6,944 bases of DNA, from positions 1-6,944 of the forward strand of contig JAVWCU010000046.1 of NCBI GenBank assembly GCA_036648855.1, in the 5' to 3' direction. Shown piece by piece: positions 1-6,298 of this stretch (the first letter of the stretch is position 1; each line of letters begins with the position of its first letter). Origin of the DNA: Faecenecus sp036648855. GTDB lineage: Bacteria; Bacillota_I; Bacilli_A; RF39; UBA660. The notes below the pieces were generated by a model that was given only the letters and a program-made list of their open reading frames with translations, had not been told where the DNA came from and did no database searches. Both the position numbers and the translations under genes were made by a program.

Positions 1-6
1 TAAATC

Positions 7-35
7 TTTACAAATAAGTTTTTTTCCTGTATAGT
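7..35 (+). promoter_or_regulatory. Sigma-A promoter of the T-box/HD/valS operon
   Basis: A -35 box TTTACA (7-12, five of six consensus bases) and a -10 box TATAGT (30-35, five of six) are separated by 17 nt, the ideal spacing. Transcription would start near position 42, a few bases before the first helix of the T-box leader at about 46. This places the whole riboswitch inside the transcript and suggests that the operon starts here. The call rests on sequence match and position only. Confidence 0.7.
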
Positions 36-45
36 AAAGCTATAA

Positions 46-269
46 AAACTTTGAGATTGAGGAGTATAAAAGATACTTTTTTGAGAGAGTTCATGGTTGG
101 TGAAAATGAATAGAAGGACTTTTAGAAGGTAGCAATGGAGTTTGTTTTCTGAATTAGTAGGAAAATACGTAGATCGACGTTACCGAAATTAAGAGCATAG
201 TTTTACTATGAACTAAGGTGGTACCGCGGAATTAATTCGTCCTTAACTTGTTTGAGGAGGAATTTTTTT
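46..269 (+). promoter_or_regulatory. T-box riboswitch, valine (GUA specifier)
   Basis: This leader senses uncharged tRNA and controls the downstream HD gene and valS. The basal part of Stem I can form from 46-50 with 139-143 and from 56-59 with 133-136. It is followed by the conserved AGGAGTA internal-loop motif (60-66), the AGAGAG stretch (83-88) and the distal-loop segment GGTTGGTGAAAA (95-106). The specifier loop holds GTA at 129-131 followed by a purine, which fits tRNA-Val(UAC) and the downstream gene. A hairpin CATAGT/ACTATG (196-201/205-210) precedes the T-box sequence AAGGTGGTACCGCG (215-228). The antiterminator forms from AAGG (215-218) with CCTT (241-244) and GCG (226-228) with CGT (238-240), leaving the standard 7-nt bulge 219-225. 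The bulge begins TGGT, complementary to the ACCA end expected of tRNA-Val with discriminator A73. The class is certain. The exact Stem I pairing was drawn by eye. Confidence 0.95.
234..269 (+). terminator. T-box regulatory terminator that also buries the Shine-Dalgarno
   Basis: The alternative hairpin pairs 234-246 with 252-264. It has one G-G mismatch (239/259), one G-U pair (244/254) and a 5-nt loop (247-251), followed by a run of seven T at 263-269. Its 5' arm uses bases 238-244, which the antiterminator also needs, so the two structures exclude each other as in transcription-attenuating T-boxes. Its 3' arm contains the ribosome binding site AGGAGG (255-260), and the T-run ends directly before the ATG at 270. 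Any readthrough transcript folded this way would also have its ribosome binding site blocked. Confidence 0.85.
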
Positions 270-1004
270 ATGGAAGAAAAAATAAATTATGAATTAGTTA
301 AAGAGAGTTTTAATAATTATTTGAGTTTTTATGACTTAAATAATTTGGATGTAAGCTTAAAGAAACGTCACAGTTATGCGGTAGCAGACTTGATGTGTGA
401 ATTAGCTTATCTACTCGGTATGAATGATGATGAAATAATATTAGCTAAGACTATTGGTCTGTTACATGATATTGGGAGATTTGAACAATTAAGACTTACT
501 AGTTCTTATAAGGATAAGGTCTTTGATCATGCAGAGTATAGTAATAAGTATTTGTTTATAGAGGGACATATTAGGGATTTTATTAAAACAGATAGATATG
601 ACGATATAATTAAAGAAGCTATATTTTATCATAATAAGTTAACTATTCCTGATGAGGTATTTTGTTATACTAAGATGATTAGGGATACGGATAAGATAGA
701 TATTTATTATCAGTGTGCAGTTAATTTTGAATATAGATTTGATAGTAATATATCTCCTAAGGTTATTAGTGAGTTTAATGCTTGTTCTAGTATTAATTTG
801 GATTTTGTAGAAACAGGGGCAGATAATATTTTATCTATTCTTAGTTTAATTTTTGATATTAATTATTTAGAATCTTTTAAATTATTGAATGAAACGGATA
901 ACTTTTATTTATTTGTAGGCTGTATAGAGGTTGATTCAACTAGTGAATCGTTATGGTCTGAACTAACTAAAAAATGTGTATCTAAAATAGAAGGAGGTAT
1001 TTAG
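270..1004 (+). CDS. HD-domain metal-dependent phosphohydrolase, substrate unknown
   Basis: This is a 244-residue soluble protein of the HD superfamily, whose members hydrolyse phosphoester bonds, often in nucleotides, with a bound divalent metal. The metal-ligand pattern is visible in order: His34 (KKRHSYAV), His66-Asp67 (GLLHDIGRFEQ), His87 (DHAEYS), His121 (IFYHNK) and Asp139/Asp141 (RDTDKIDI). It resembles a widespread but uncharacterised Firmicutes HD family with the GLLHDIGRFEQLR signature. The C-terminal third has no motif I recognise, and there is no signal peptide or membrane segment. I chose ATG 270 because AGGAGG (255-260) lies 9 nt upstream. An in-frame TTG at 252 would put that ribosome binding site inside the gene. 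It follows the valine T-box and stops one base before valS, so both are probably made from one mRNA and rise under valine or tRNA-Val limitation. A link to translation or nucleotide signalling is inference only. Confidence 0.9.
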   Translation: MEEKINYELVKESFNNYLSFYDLNNLDVSLKKRHSYAVADLMCELAYLLGMNDDEIILAKTIGLLHDIGRFEQLRLTSSYKDKVFDHAEYSNKYLFIEGHIRDFIKTDRYDDIIKEAIFYHNKLTIPDEVFCYTKMIRDTDKIDIYYQCAVNFEYRFDSNISPKVISEFNACSSINLDFVETGADNILSILSLIFDINYLESFKLLNETDNFYLFVGCIEVDSTSESLWSELTKKCVSKIEGGI

Positions 1005-1005
1005 T

Positions 1006-3546
1006 ATGTTGGAACAAAAGTATAATCATTTGGAAGTAGAAAAAAATAAGTATGAATATTGGAAGAAACAGGGCTTTTTTGAATCGGGAAAGGATTTAAC
1101 TAAGAAACCTTTTTGTTGTGTTATCCCTCCTCCTAATGTTACTGGTAAATTGCATATTGGTCATGCTTGGGATACGACTTTACAGGATATTATTATTCGT
1201 TATAAAAGAATGGATGGCTATGATACTTTATGGCTTCCAGGAATGGATCATGCCGGTATTGCAACTCAAGCTAAGGTAGATAGGAAGTTAAAGGACATGG
1301 GGATTAATCCTCGGGAAATGGATAGAGAAGAGTGGTTAAAGACAGCGTGGAATTGGAAGGATGAATATGCTTCTAATATTCATGAGCAGTGGGCTAAACT
1401 TGGATTAAGTTTAGATTATTCTAAGGAAAGATTTACGCTAGATGATGGGTTAAGTAAAGCTGTAAACTATGTATTTATGACTCTTTATAATAAGGGGTTA
1501 ATTTATAAAGGTGAGAGAATTATTAACTTTGATCCTGTTGCAATGACAGCTTTATCTAATGAAGAAGTTGTTTATCATGATGTTGAAGGAGCTTTTTATC
1601 ATATTAAATATATGATTGAGGGGACAACTGATTATTTAGAAGTAGCTACTACTAGACCAGAAACTTTATTTGGGGATACGGCAGTAGCTGTTAATCCTAA
1701 AGATCCTAGATATAGTCATTTAATTGGTAAGAATGTAATATTACCTCTTCTAAATAAATTAATTCCTATTATTGCTGATGAACATGCTGATCCTGAATTT
1801 GGAACGGGGGTAGTTAAGATTACACCTGCTCATGACCCTAATGACTTTGAAGTAGGTAATAGGCATAATTTAGAGCGAGTTGTAGTAATGAATAAAGATG
1901 CTACTATGAATAAGAATGCTTTCCAATATGAGGGATTAGATCGTTTTGTTTGTAGAGAAAAGGTAGTGGCAGATTTAGATAAACTAGGATTATTAATTAA
2001 AGTGGAAAAGATGGTGCATTCTGTTGGGCATTCTGAAAGAACTAACGCTATGATTGAACCATATTTATCTAAACAATGGTTTGTTAAGATGAGACCTTTA
2101 GCAGATAAAGTTTTAGAAAATCAAAAGAATAATGATACTAAGGTGAACTTTGTACCAGAGAGATTTGAAAAGGTAATGAATCACTGGATGGAAATAACTT
2201 ATGACTGGTGTATTTCTAGACAATTATGGTGGGGACATAGAATACCTGCTTGGTATAGAGGTGAAGAAATATTTGTTGGAGAAAGTGCTCCAGTTGGAGA
2301 GGGTTGGGTACAAGATGCAGATGTTTTAGATACTTGGTTTTCTAGTGCACTTTGGCCTTTTAGTACTTTGGGATTTCCTTTAGATACAGAACTTTTAAAG
2401 AGATACTATCCAAATGATGTTTTAGTAACAGGATATGATATTATTCCATTTTGGGTTAATAGGATGACTTTTCAAGGATTAGAATTTCTAAATAAAAGAC
2501 CTTTTAAGGATTGTTTAATTCATGGATTAGTTAGAGACTCTGAGGGTAGAAAGATGAGTAAGAGTCTAGGTAATGGTGTAGATCCAATGGATGAAATAGA
2601 AGTTTATGGAGCTGATGCTCTTAGATATTTCTTAACGACTAATTCTGCTCCAGGGATGGATTTAAGATATGATAGAGAGAAAGTTAAATCATCAGGTAAT
2701 TTTATTAATAAATTATGGAATGCTGCTCGTTTTGTATTAATAAACATAGAAGGTTTTAAAGAATTAGATTATACTTTAGAAAATTTATCTTTAGCAGATA
2801 AATGGATTTTAACTCGGATGAATGAAGTTATTAAAGAAGTTCGTTATAATATGGATAAATATGAGTTTCATAATGTAGGTAGTACTTTATATAGTTTTAT
2901 TTGGAATGACTTTTGTGACTGGTATATAGAACTTACTAAAAATAATATGAATTTAACTACTAAGAGTGTATTACTTACTGTTTTAACTAATATTATTAAA
3001 ATGTTACATCCATTTATGCCTTATGTTACAGAAGAAATATATCAAGCTTTACCGGTTAAAGATAAAGAATCAATTATGATTAGTGCTTATCCAATTTTTA
3101 ATAAAGAACAGTTATTTAAAACGGAAAAGGATATTCTAGATAAAATCATTTTAGATATTATTGAAATACGTAATCATAAAGCTAATTTAAATATTAAAAC
3201 TAATAATCAGGTAAAGATAGAAACTAAGTCAGAATACTTAAATATATATTTATCACAGTTAAAGATAAAGAAAGAAAACTTGGTAGATAAAGATTTAGAA
3301 ATGCTTAATTTTAATTATCAATCATCTTTAGTAAATATTACTTATTTTTATGAGGGAGAGGTAGTAGATACAAATTTATTAGCTAAAGAAATAGAAGAGT
3401 TAAAGACTAGTATTTTAAAAAGAGAAGCTCTGTTAAGTAATGAGAACTATTTAAAAAAAGCTCCTAGTAAGATAGTGGAGTTAGATAAAACTAAGCTTAT
3501 TTCAGAGAAAGAAAAGTTAGAGTTACTTCTTAAAAAGACCTGTTAA
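1006..3546 (+). CDS. valS: Valyl-tRNA synthetase
   Basis: This cytoplasmic class I aminoacyl-tRNA synthetase activates valine with ATP and attaches it to tRNA-Val. It is 846 residues long, slightly short of the usual 880 or so but complete. The HIGH motif is at 50-53 within PPPNVTGKLHIGH, and KMSKS is at 516-520. The CP1 editing domain, which clears mischarged threonine, spans roughly 192-345 with TTRPET (215-220) and PAHDPND (274-280). DVLDTWFSSALWPFST (439-454) is class-typical. The anticodon-binding helical domain covers about 595-735, and the C-terminal tRNA-binding coiled coil about 788-846. The segment before DVLDTW (about 415-438) lacks the Cys pairs of zinc-binding ValRS, as in Bacilli. 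ATG 1006 has AAGGAGGT (991-998) 7 nt upstream and lies one base after the HD stop, so the two genes are likely co-transcribed under the T-box. The final codons form the stem of the terminator. Confidence 0.98.
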   Translation: MLEQKYNHLEVEKNKYEYWKKQGFFESGKDLTKKPFCCVIPPPNVTGKLHIGHAWDTTLQDIIIRYKRMDGYDTLWLPGMDHAGIATQAKVDRKLKDMGINPREMDREEWLKTAWNWKDEYASNIHEQWAKLGLSLDYSKERFTLDDGLSKAVNYVFMTLYNKGLIYKGERIINFDPVAMTALSNEEVVYHDVEGAFYHIKYMIEGTTDYLEVATTRPETLFGDTAVAVNPKDPRYSHLIGKNVILPLLNKLIPIIADEHADPEFGTGVVKITPAHDPNDFEVGNRHNLERVVVMNKDATMNKNAFQYEGLDRFVCREKVVADLDKLGLLIKVEKMVHSVGHSERTNAMIEPYLSKQWFVKMRPLADKVLENQKNNDTKVNFVPERFEKVMNHWMEITYDWCISRQLWWGHRIPAWYRGEEIFVGESAPVGEGWVQDADVLDTWFSSALWPFSTLGFPLDTELLKRYYPNDVLVTGYDIIPFWVNRMTFQGLEFLNKRPFKDCLIHGLVRDSEGRKMSKSLGNGVDPMDEIEVYGADALRYFLTTNSAPGMDLRYDREKVKSSGNFINKLWNAARFVLINIEGFKELDYTLENLSLADKWILTRMNEVIKEVRYNMDKYEFHNVGSTLYSFIWNDFCDWYIELTKNNMNLTTKSVLLTVLTNIIKMLHPFMPYVTEEIYQALPVKDKESIMISAYPIFNKEQLFKTEKDILDKIILDIIEIRNHKANLNIKTNNQVKIETKSEYLNIYLSQLKIKKENLVDKDLEMLNFNYQSSLVNITYFYEGEVVDTNLLAKEIEELKTSILKREALLSNENYLKKAPSKIVELDKTKLISEKEKLELLLKKTC

Positions 3547-3558
3547 GGGTCTTTTTAA
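3530..3558 (+). terminator. Intrinsic terminator overlapping the end of valS
   Basis: A perfect 11-bp inverted repeat (3530-3540 with 3548-3558) encloses a 7-nt loop (3541-3547) that contains the TAA stop of valS at 3544-3546. The right arm ends in a T-rich run (CTTTTT), and the left arm begins with the matching A-run, so the hairpin is close to symmetric and could also act on the opposite strand. It ends the T-box/HD/valS unit and separates it from the next promoter. Confidence 0.88.
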
Positions 3559-3603
3559 ATGGGGGATTATTGTCCTCTAAATTGGGTTTAATATCGAGAA
3601 CTT

Positions 3604-3632
3604 TTGACAATTAGAAGGTAAAGTGGTATAAT
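3604..3632 (+). promoter_or_regulatory. Strong sigma-A promoter of the peptidoglycan hydrolase gene
   Basis: A perfect TTGACA (3604-3609) and a perfect TATAAT (3627-3632) are spaced by exactly 17 nt. An extended -10 TG lies at 3624-3625 (TGGTATAAT). Transcription should start near 3639, giving a leader of about 28 nt before the TTG start codon. This is the best promoter in the window and predicts high vegetative expression unless a repressor acts. The rest of the gap 3559-3666 shows nothing else I can name. Confidence 0.9.
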
Positions 3633-3655
3633 GAAACATGTTTTCTAACTTGAAT

Positions 3656-3662
3656 GGGGTGG
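3656..3662 (+). promoter_or_regulatory. Ribosome binding site supporting a TTG start
   Basis: GGGGTGG lies 4 nt before TTG 3667 and can pair, through GGTG, with the anti-Shine-Dalgarno end of 16S rRNA. Spacing is short for the whole motif but acceptable for its centre. No other in-frame start would preserve the N-terminal membrane anchor: the next Met codon is residue 32, after the hydrophobic segment. The TTG call therefore rests on both this site and the protein. Confidence 0.6.
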
Positions 3663-3666
3663 AAAT

Positions 3667-4260
3667 TTGAAAACAAGTAAAAAAGGGCACTCGGAAATAT
3701 ATAGTTATATACTAGTTAGTTTTATAATTACATTATTACTATTACCTCTGGTACCTAAGATGATTAAGTTTGAACATACTGAGACTAGTATTAATAGTAG
3801 AGAGTTTCAGACAGAGTCTTATATAGAAGAATTAGATCCAATTGTTTATGATGGATTAACTAAATCAGAATTAATTACAAAGATAAATAAATCTTTAAAT
3901 AGCACAGTTAGTGGTAAAGGAGAGTTATTTGCTTTATATGCTCTTGAAAAAGGAGTAGATCCTTATACAGCAGTGGCAATTATGTTACAAGAAACGGGAT
4001 GTAAATGGACTTGTAGTACTTTAGTTAGAGCTTGTAATAATGTGGGAGGTCAAAAAGGAACTCCTAGTTGTGGTAGAGGAGCTTATAAGAGATATTCTAC
4101 AATAGATGAAGGTATTAAAGGATTTATTGATAATTTAGCTAATAACTATTATAAAGTGGGACTTAATACTCCTAATAAGATGGAATATAAATATGCAGGG
4201 GGAAGTAAGACTTGGGCTAATGCTGTTAATAAGTATTTAATTAGTATAAAAACAAAATAA
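3667..4260 (+). CDS. Membrane-anchored, cysteine-rich peptidoglycan hydrolase (glucosaminidase/lysozyme-like)
   Basis: This 197-residue protein has a short basic N-terminus, one hydrophobic segment (about 12-30) acting as a signal anchor or uncleaved signal peptide, a linker (about 31-80) and an extracellular lysozyme-fold domain (about 82-195). The domain carries the likely catalytic Glu109 in AIMLQETGCKW, a CNNVGGQKG segment (123-131) equivalent to the NNxFGIKG motif of GH73-type glucosaminidases, and a C-terminal block YSTIDEGIKGFIDNLANNYY (143-162) followed by NTPNKMEYKYA and WANAVNKY. It should cleave the glycan strands of the cell wall at the outer face of the membrane. Four cysteines (112, 116, 123, 135) lie around the active site and could form disulfides or bind a metal, which is unusual for exported Firmicutes proteins. 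The gene has its own strong promoter and terminator, so it appears monocistronic. Fold assignment is fairly secure. The exact bond cleaved (N-acetylglucosaminidase or muramidase/transglycosylase) cannot be told by eye. Confidence 0.8.
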   Translation: MKTSKKGHSEIYSYILVSFIITLLLLPLVPKMIKFEHTETSINSREFQTESYIEELDPIVYDGLTKSELITKINKSLNSTVSGKGELFALYALEKGVDPYTAVAIMLQETGCKWTCSTLVRACNNVGGQKGTPSCGRGAYKRYSTIDEGIKGFIDNLANNYYKVGLNTPNKMEYKYAGGSKTWANAVNKYLISIKTK

Positions 4261-4269
4261 TATATAGAT

Positions 4270-4297
4270 AAAGAATTATGAAAAGTAATTCTTTTTT
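4270..4297 (+). terminator. AT-rich intrinsic terminator after the hydrolase gene
   Basis: AAAGAATTA (4270-4278) pairs perfectly with TAATTCTTT (4286-4294) around a 7-nt loop, and the right arm continues into a run of six T (4292-4297). It lies ten bases after the hydrolase stop codon. The stem has only one G-C pair, so it is thermodynamically weak, and some readthrough into the downstream SPOR/radC/mre genes is possible. Confidence 0.7.
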
Positions 4298-4310
4298 GTT
4301 TGGATTTATT

Positions 4311-4339
4311 TCGACATAATAAGACAACTCTATTATTTA
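4311..4339 (+). promoter_or_regulatory. Possible promoter of the SPOR-radC-mreCD operon
   Basis: TCGACA (4311-4316, five of six) is followed after 17 nt by TATTTA (4334-4339, four of six). A TATACT at 4338-4343 is a better -10 but would lie 21 nt from that -35. The position is right, between a terminator and the ATG at 4359, but the match is modest. The operon could also rely partly on readthrough from upstream. Confidence 0.35.
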
Positions 4340-4358
4340 TACTAGTAGTGGTGATGAA

Positions 4359-4811
4359 ATGAAAATAAAATTTATTATTCCAATGATAGGCGCTATTTTA
4401 CTAGGATATTTTTGTGGAAAGGTACTTTGTAAGGATTATATTAAGGATAGTACAACGGGTTCAGAGGTTAACATAGTTTATTTTTTACAACAGGGGGTTT
4501 ATTCTAGTAAGGAGAGTATGGAAGCTAATGTTAAAAACTTATCGGATTATTTATATCAGGTAGAAGATAATAAGTATTATGTTTATAGTGGTATTACTTC
4601 TAGTAAGGATAATGCTAAAAAGATTAAAGATCTTTATCAAGAGAATAATATAAGTATTTATATTAAACCTGCAGTAGAAAAGAATAAGGGTTTTTTAAGT
4701 AATCTAGTTCAATATGATATCTTATTAAGTAGTTCTAATACTATTTCAGAGATAAGTAGTATTTTAAAAGCTATTTTAGCATCATATAATGAGTTTAAGA
4801 CAGTTAATTAA
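4359..4811 (+). CDS. Membrane-anchored SPOR-like domain protein
   Basis: This 150-residue protein has an N-terminal membrane segment (about 4-19) and a small extracellular domain whose predicted order matches the SPOR fold: strand VYFLQQGVYSS (40-50), helix about 53-65, strand YYVYSGI (73-79), helix 82-96 and strand ISIYIKPA (98-105). The QxGxYSSxESMEAN and YxGITSSKDNAKK pattern is what SPOR repeats look like. SPOR domains of known proteins bind peptidoglycan stripped of stem peptides, usually at division sites. Residues 106-150 form an extra helical tail I do not recognise. Cys19 and Cys24 lie at the end of the membrane segment but do not form a lipobox. ATG 4359 follows GGTGAT (4350-4355). 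The gene is 44 nt upstream of radC with no terminator between, so it probably shares an mRNA with radC-mreC-mreD. The SPOR assignment is by pattern only. Confidence 0.7.
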   Translation: MKIKFIIPMIGAILLGYFCGKVLCKDYIKDSTTGSEVNIVYFLQQGVYSSKESMEANVKNLSDYLYQVEDNKYYVYSGITSSKDNAKKIKDLYQENNISIYIKPAVEKNKGFLSNLVQYDILLSSSNTISEISSILKAILASYNEFKTVN

Positions 4812-4834
4812 GTAACTGGTACCCTTAACTGGTA
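4801..4834. repeat. Small overlapping inverted and direct repeats before radC
   Basis: CAGTTA (4801-4806) can pair with TAACTG at 4813-4818 or with the second TAACTG at 4826-4831. The 9-base unit TAACTGGTA occurs twice (4813-4821 and 4826-4834), 13 bp apart. The elements begin in the last codons of the SPOR-like gene and end about 10 bases before the radC ribosome binding site. They could be a weak mRNA-folding element or a protein site, but elements this short also arise by chance in AT-rich DNA. Confidence 0.3.
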
Positions 4835-4855
4835 ATAATGTATTAGGGGGTAGTT

Positions 4856-5539
4856 ATGGATTTAATGATGAGTATGATTCCTAGTCAAGAAAGACCAAGG
4901 GAAAGGTTTATTACTAGTGGTGTTAGTGCTTTATCTAATGCTGAGTTATTAGCTATTTTATTAAAGACTGGTACTAGGGGAATATCAGTTAAGTATGTAG
5001 CTATAGATTTACTTAAAGAAATAGGGGATATTACTTCTTTAGCTAATCAAAGTATTCAGTCTTTAACTCAAATAAAAGGTATAGGGTTAGTAAAAGCTAT
5101 GGAGTTATTAGTAGTAGTAGAATTAGGTAAAAGGATATTTCTAAGTAGTAGTATTAAGTCTAAAGATAAAATGGATAATCCAAGTAAGATATGGGAACTT
5201 ACTAATTATTTATTTAGAGGTAAGAAACAGGAGTATTTCTTTTGTATGTATTTAAATACTAAGAGAGAACTAATAGAAAGGAAGTTATTGTTTATAGGGA
5301 CTATTAATAGGAGTATAGTTCATCCTAGGGAGATATTTAAGGAGGCTTATTTGACTAGTGCTTCTGCCATTATATGTATTCATAATCATCCTTCTAATGA
5401 TTTAACTCCTTCGGTTGAAGATTTAAAGTTGACAGAGTCTTTAGTTGAAATAGGTAAGATGAATGGAATACCAGTAATAGATCATTTAATAGTAAGTGAT
5501 ATGGGATATTATAGTTTTTATGAACATGGGAATATTTAA
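4856..5539 (+). CDS. radC: RadC family JAB/MPN-domain protein
   Basis: This 227-residue protein has the full RadC layout. An N-terminal region carries the typical RPRERFITSGVSALSNAELLA stretch split over residues 13-33, then a helix-hairpin-helix (IKGIGLVKAME, 73-83), then a C-terminal JAB1/MPN metalloprotease-like domain. The zinc ligands and catalytic residues are in place: Glu126 (KQEYFF), His176 and His178 (IHNHPS), Ser186 and Asp189 (TPSVED). The family was once named for DNA repair, but its actual role is unresolved. The domain is related to deubiquitinase-type peptidases, and no substrate is known. ATG 4856 has AGGGGG (4845-4850) 5 nt upstream. Further Met codons at residues 4, 5 and 7 fit that site less well. 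radC next to mre genes is a common Firmicutes and proteobacterial arrangement, and here its stop directly abuts the mreC start. Confidence 0.96.
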   Translation: MDLMMSMIPSQERPRERFITSGVSALSNAELLAILLKTGTRGISVKYVAIDLLKEIGDITSLANQSIQSLTQIKGIGLVKAMELLVVVELGKRIFLSSSIKSKDKMDNPSKIWELTNYLFRGKKQEYFFCMYLNTKRELIERKLLFIGTINRSIVHPREIFKEAYLTSASAIICIHNHPSNDLTPSVEDLKLTESLVEIGKMNGIPVIDHLIVSDMGYYSFYEHGNI

Positions 5540-6298
5540 ATGAAAAATAGGGTAATAAGGAAGAAGTTAGTCTATATAATAGTAGTTATTTTAATAGGGG
5601 TAGTAATGTTTATATCTAGTAGAGAGAGAAACTTGATGGTTATAGAAAGACCTATAAAGGAATTAGTTAATTCTATTATTTTAGGATTAAGAGTTGGGGG
5701 AGATAGTAAACAGGCGGAGTTTTTAGATTTTAATCTAAGTAAGGAGAGGGAGTTTGAGTTAGGAGAGTTAAAAGATTTACTTAAGATAAAGGATCTTTAT
5801 AGTGAGTTTACAGTTATATATGCTAGGACAATTAATAGGAATGTTTCTTACTGGTTAGAAGTACTTACAATTGATAAGGGGGAGCAGGAAGGAATATATA
5901 AAGATATGGCAGTTATTACAGGGGGAGGGATAATTGGGAAAATAGTAAAAAGTACTAAGCATTTTAGTGAGGTAAAGTTATTAAGTTCAGTAATGGATAA
6001 TTATCAGGTATCAGTTGCTATAAAAGGAGAGGGGAATAGTTATTATGGGGTTTTAAATAAGTATGATAGGAAGACTAATTCTTATATAGTAATTGGAATA
6101 GGGGCAAGTAGTGATATAAAGGAGGGGAGTATAGTTACAACAAGTGGACTAGGGGGAATATTTCCTAGTGGGATAGTATTAGGGGAGGTTACTAGTACTG
6201 TGAATGATGCTTATGGAATTAGTAAAACAATTAGAGTTAAAGCAATACCGGACTTTAATAATATTAGATATGTGGGAGTACTAAAGAAAGGTGAATGA
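5540..6298 (+). CDS. mreC: Rod shape-determining protein MreC
   Basis: MreC is a bitopic scaffold of the cell-elongation machinery. It links cytoplasmic components to the penicillin-binding proteins and to MreD and RodA outside or within the membrane. The 252-residue product has a basic N-terminus, a membrane helix (about 10-26), a short helical or coiled-coil stretch (about 55-90) and the extracellular double beta-barrel domain. The recognisable blocks are DKGEQEGIYKDMAVITGGG (112-130), GKIVKS (133-138) and TTSGLGGIFPSGIVLGEV (200-217). Length is within the usual range, towards the short end. ATG 5540 follows the radC stop TAA (5537-5539) with no gap. Only a weak GGGA at 5528-5531 precedes it, so translation is probably coupled to radC. 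The gene is strikingly G-rich and C-poor on this strand. Confidence 0.95.
   Translation: MKNRVIRKKLVYIIVVILIGVVMFISSRERNLMVIERPIKELVNSIILGLRVGGDSKQAEFLDFNLSKEREFELGELKDLLKIKDLYSEFTVIYARTINRNVSYWLEVLTIDKGEQEGIYKDMAVITGGGIIGKIVKSTKHFSEVKLLSSVMDNYQVSVAIKGEGNSYYGVLNKYDRKTNSYIVIGIGASSDIKEGSIVTTSGLGGIFPSGIVLGEVTSTVNDAYGISKTIRVKAIPDFNNIRYVGVLKKGE

Noticed and set aside
252..269. In-frame TTG that would extend the HD protein by six residues
   Set aside because: The extension would be translated from the AGGAGG ribosome binding site and the terminator U-run themselves. ATG 270 has that site at a good 9-nt distance.
3559..3603. Possible small gene or RNA in the gap after valS
   Set aside because: No start with a ribosome binding site and no convincing hairpin. 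The gap is explained by the valS terminator on one side and the hydrolase promoter on the other.
4354..4362. ATG at 4354 just before the SPOR-like gene
   Set aside because: It reads ATG AAA TGA and stops after two codons. The real start is ATG 4359 in another frame.
4404..4432. Cysteines at the end of the SPOR-like protein's hydrophobic segment as a lipoprotein signal
   Set aside because: The residues before Cys19 (LGYF) do not fit a lipobox, so a plain membrane anchor is more likely.
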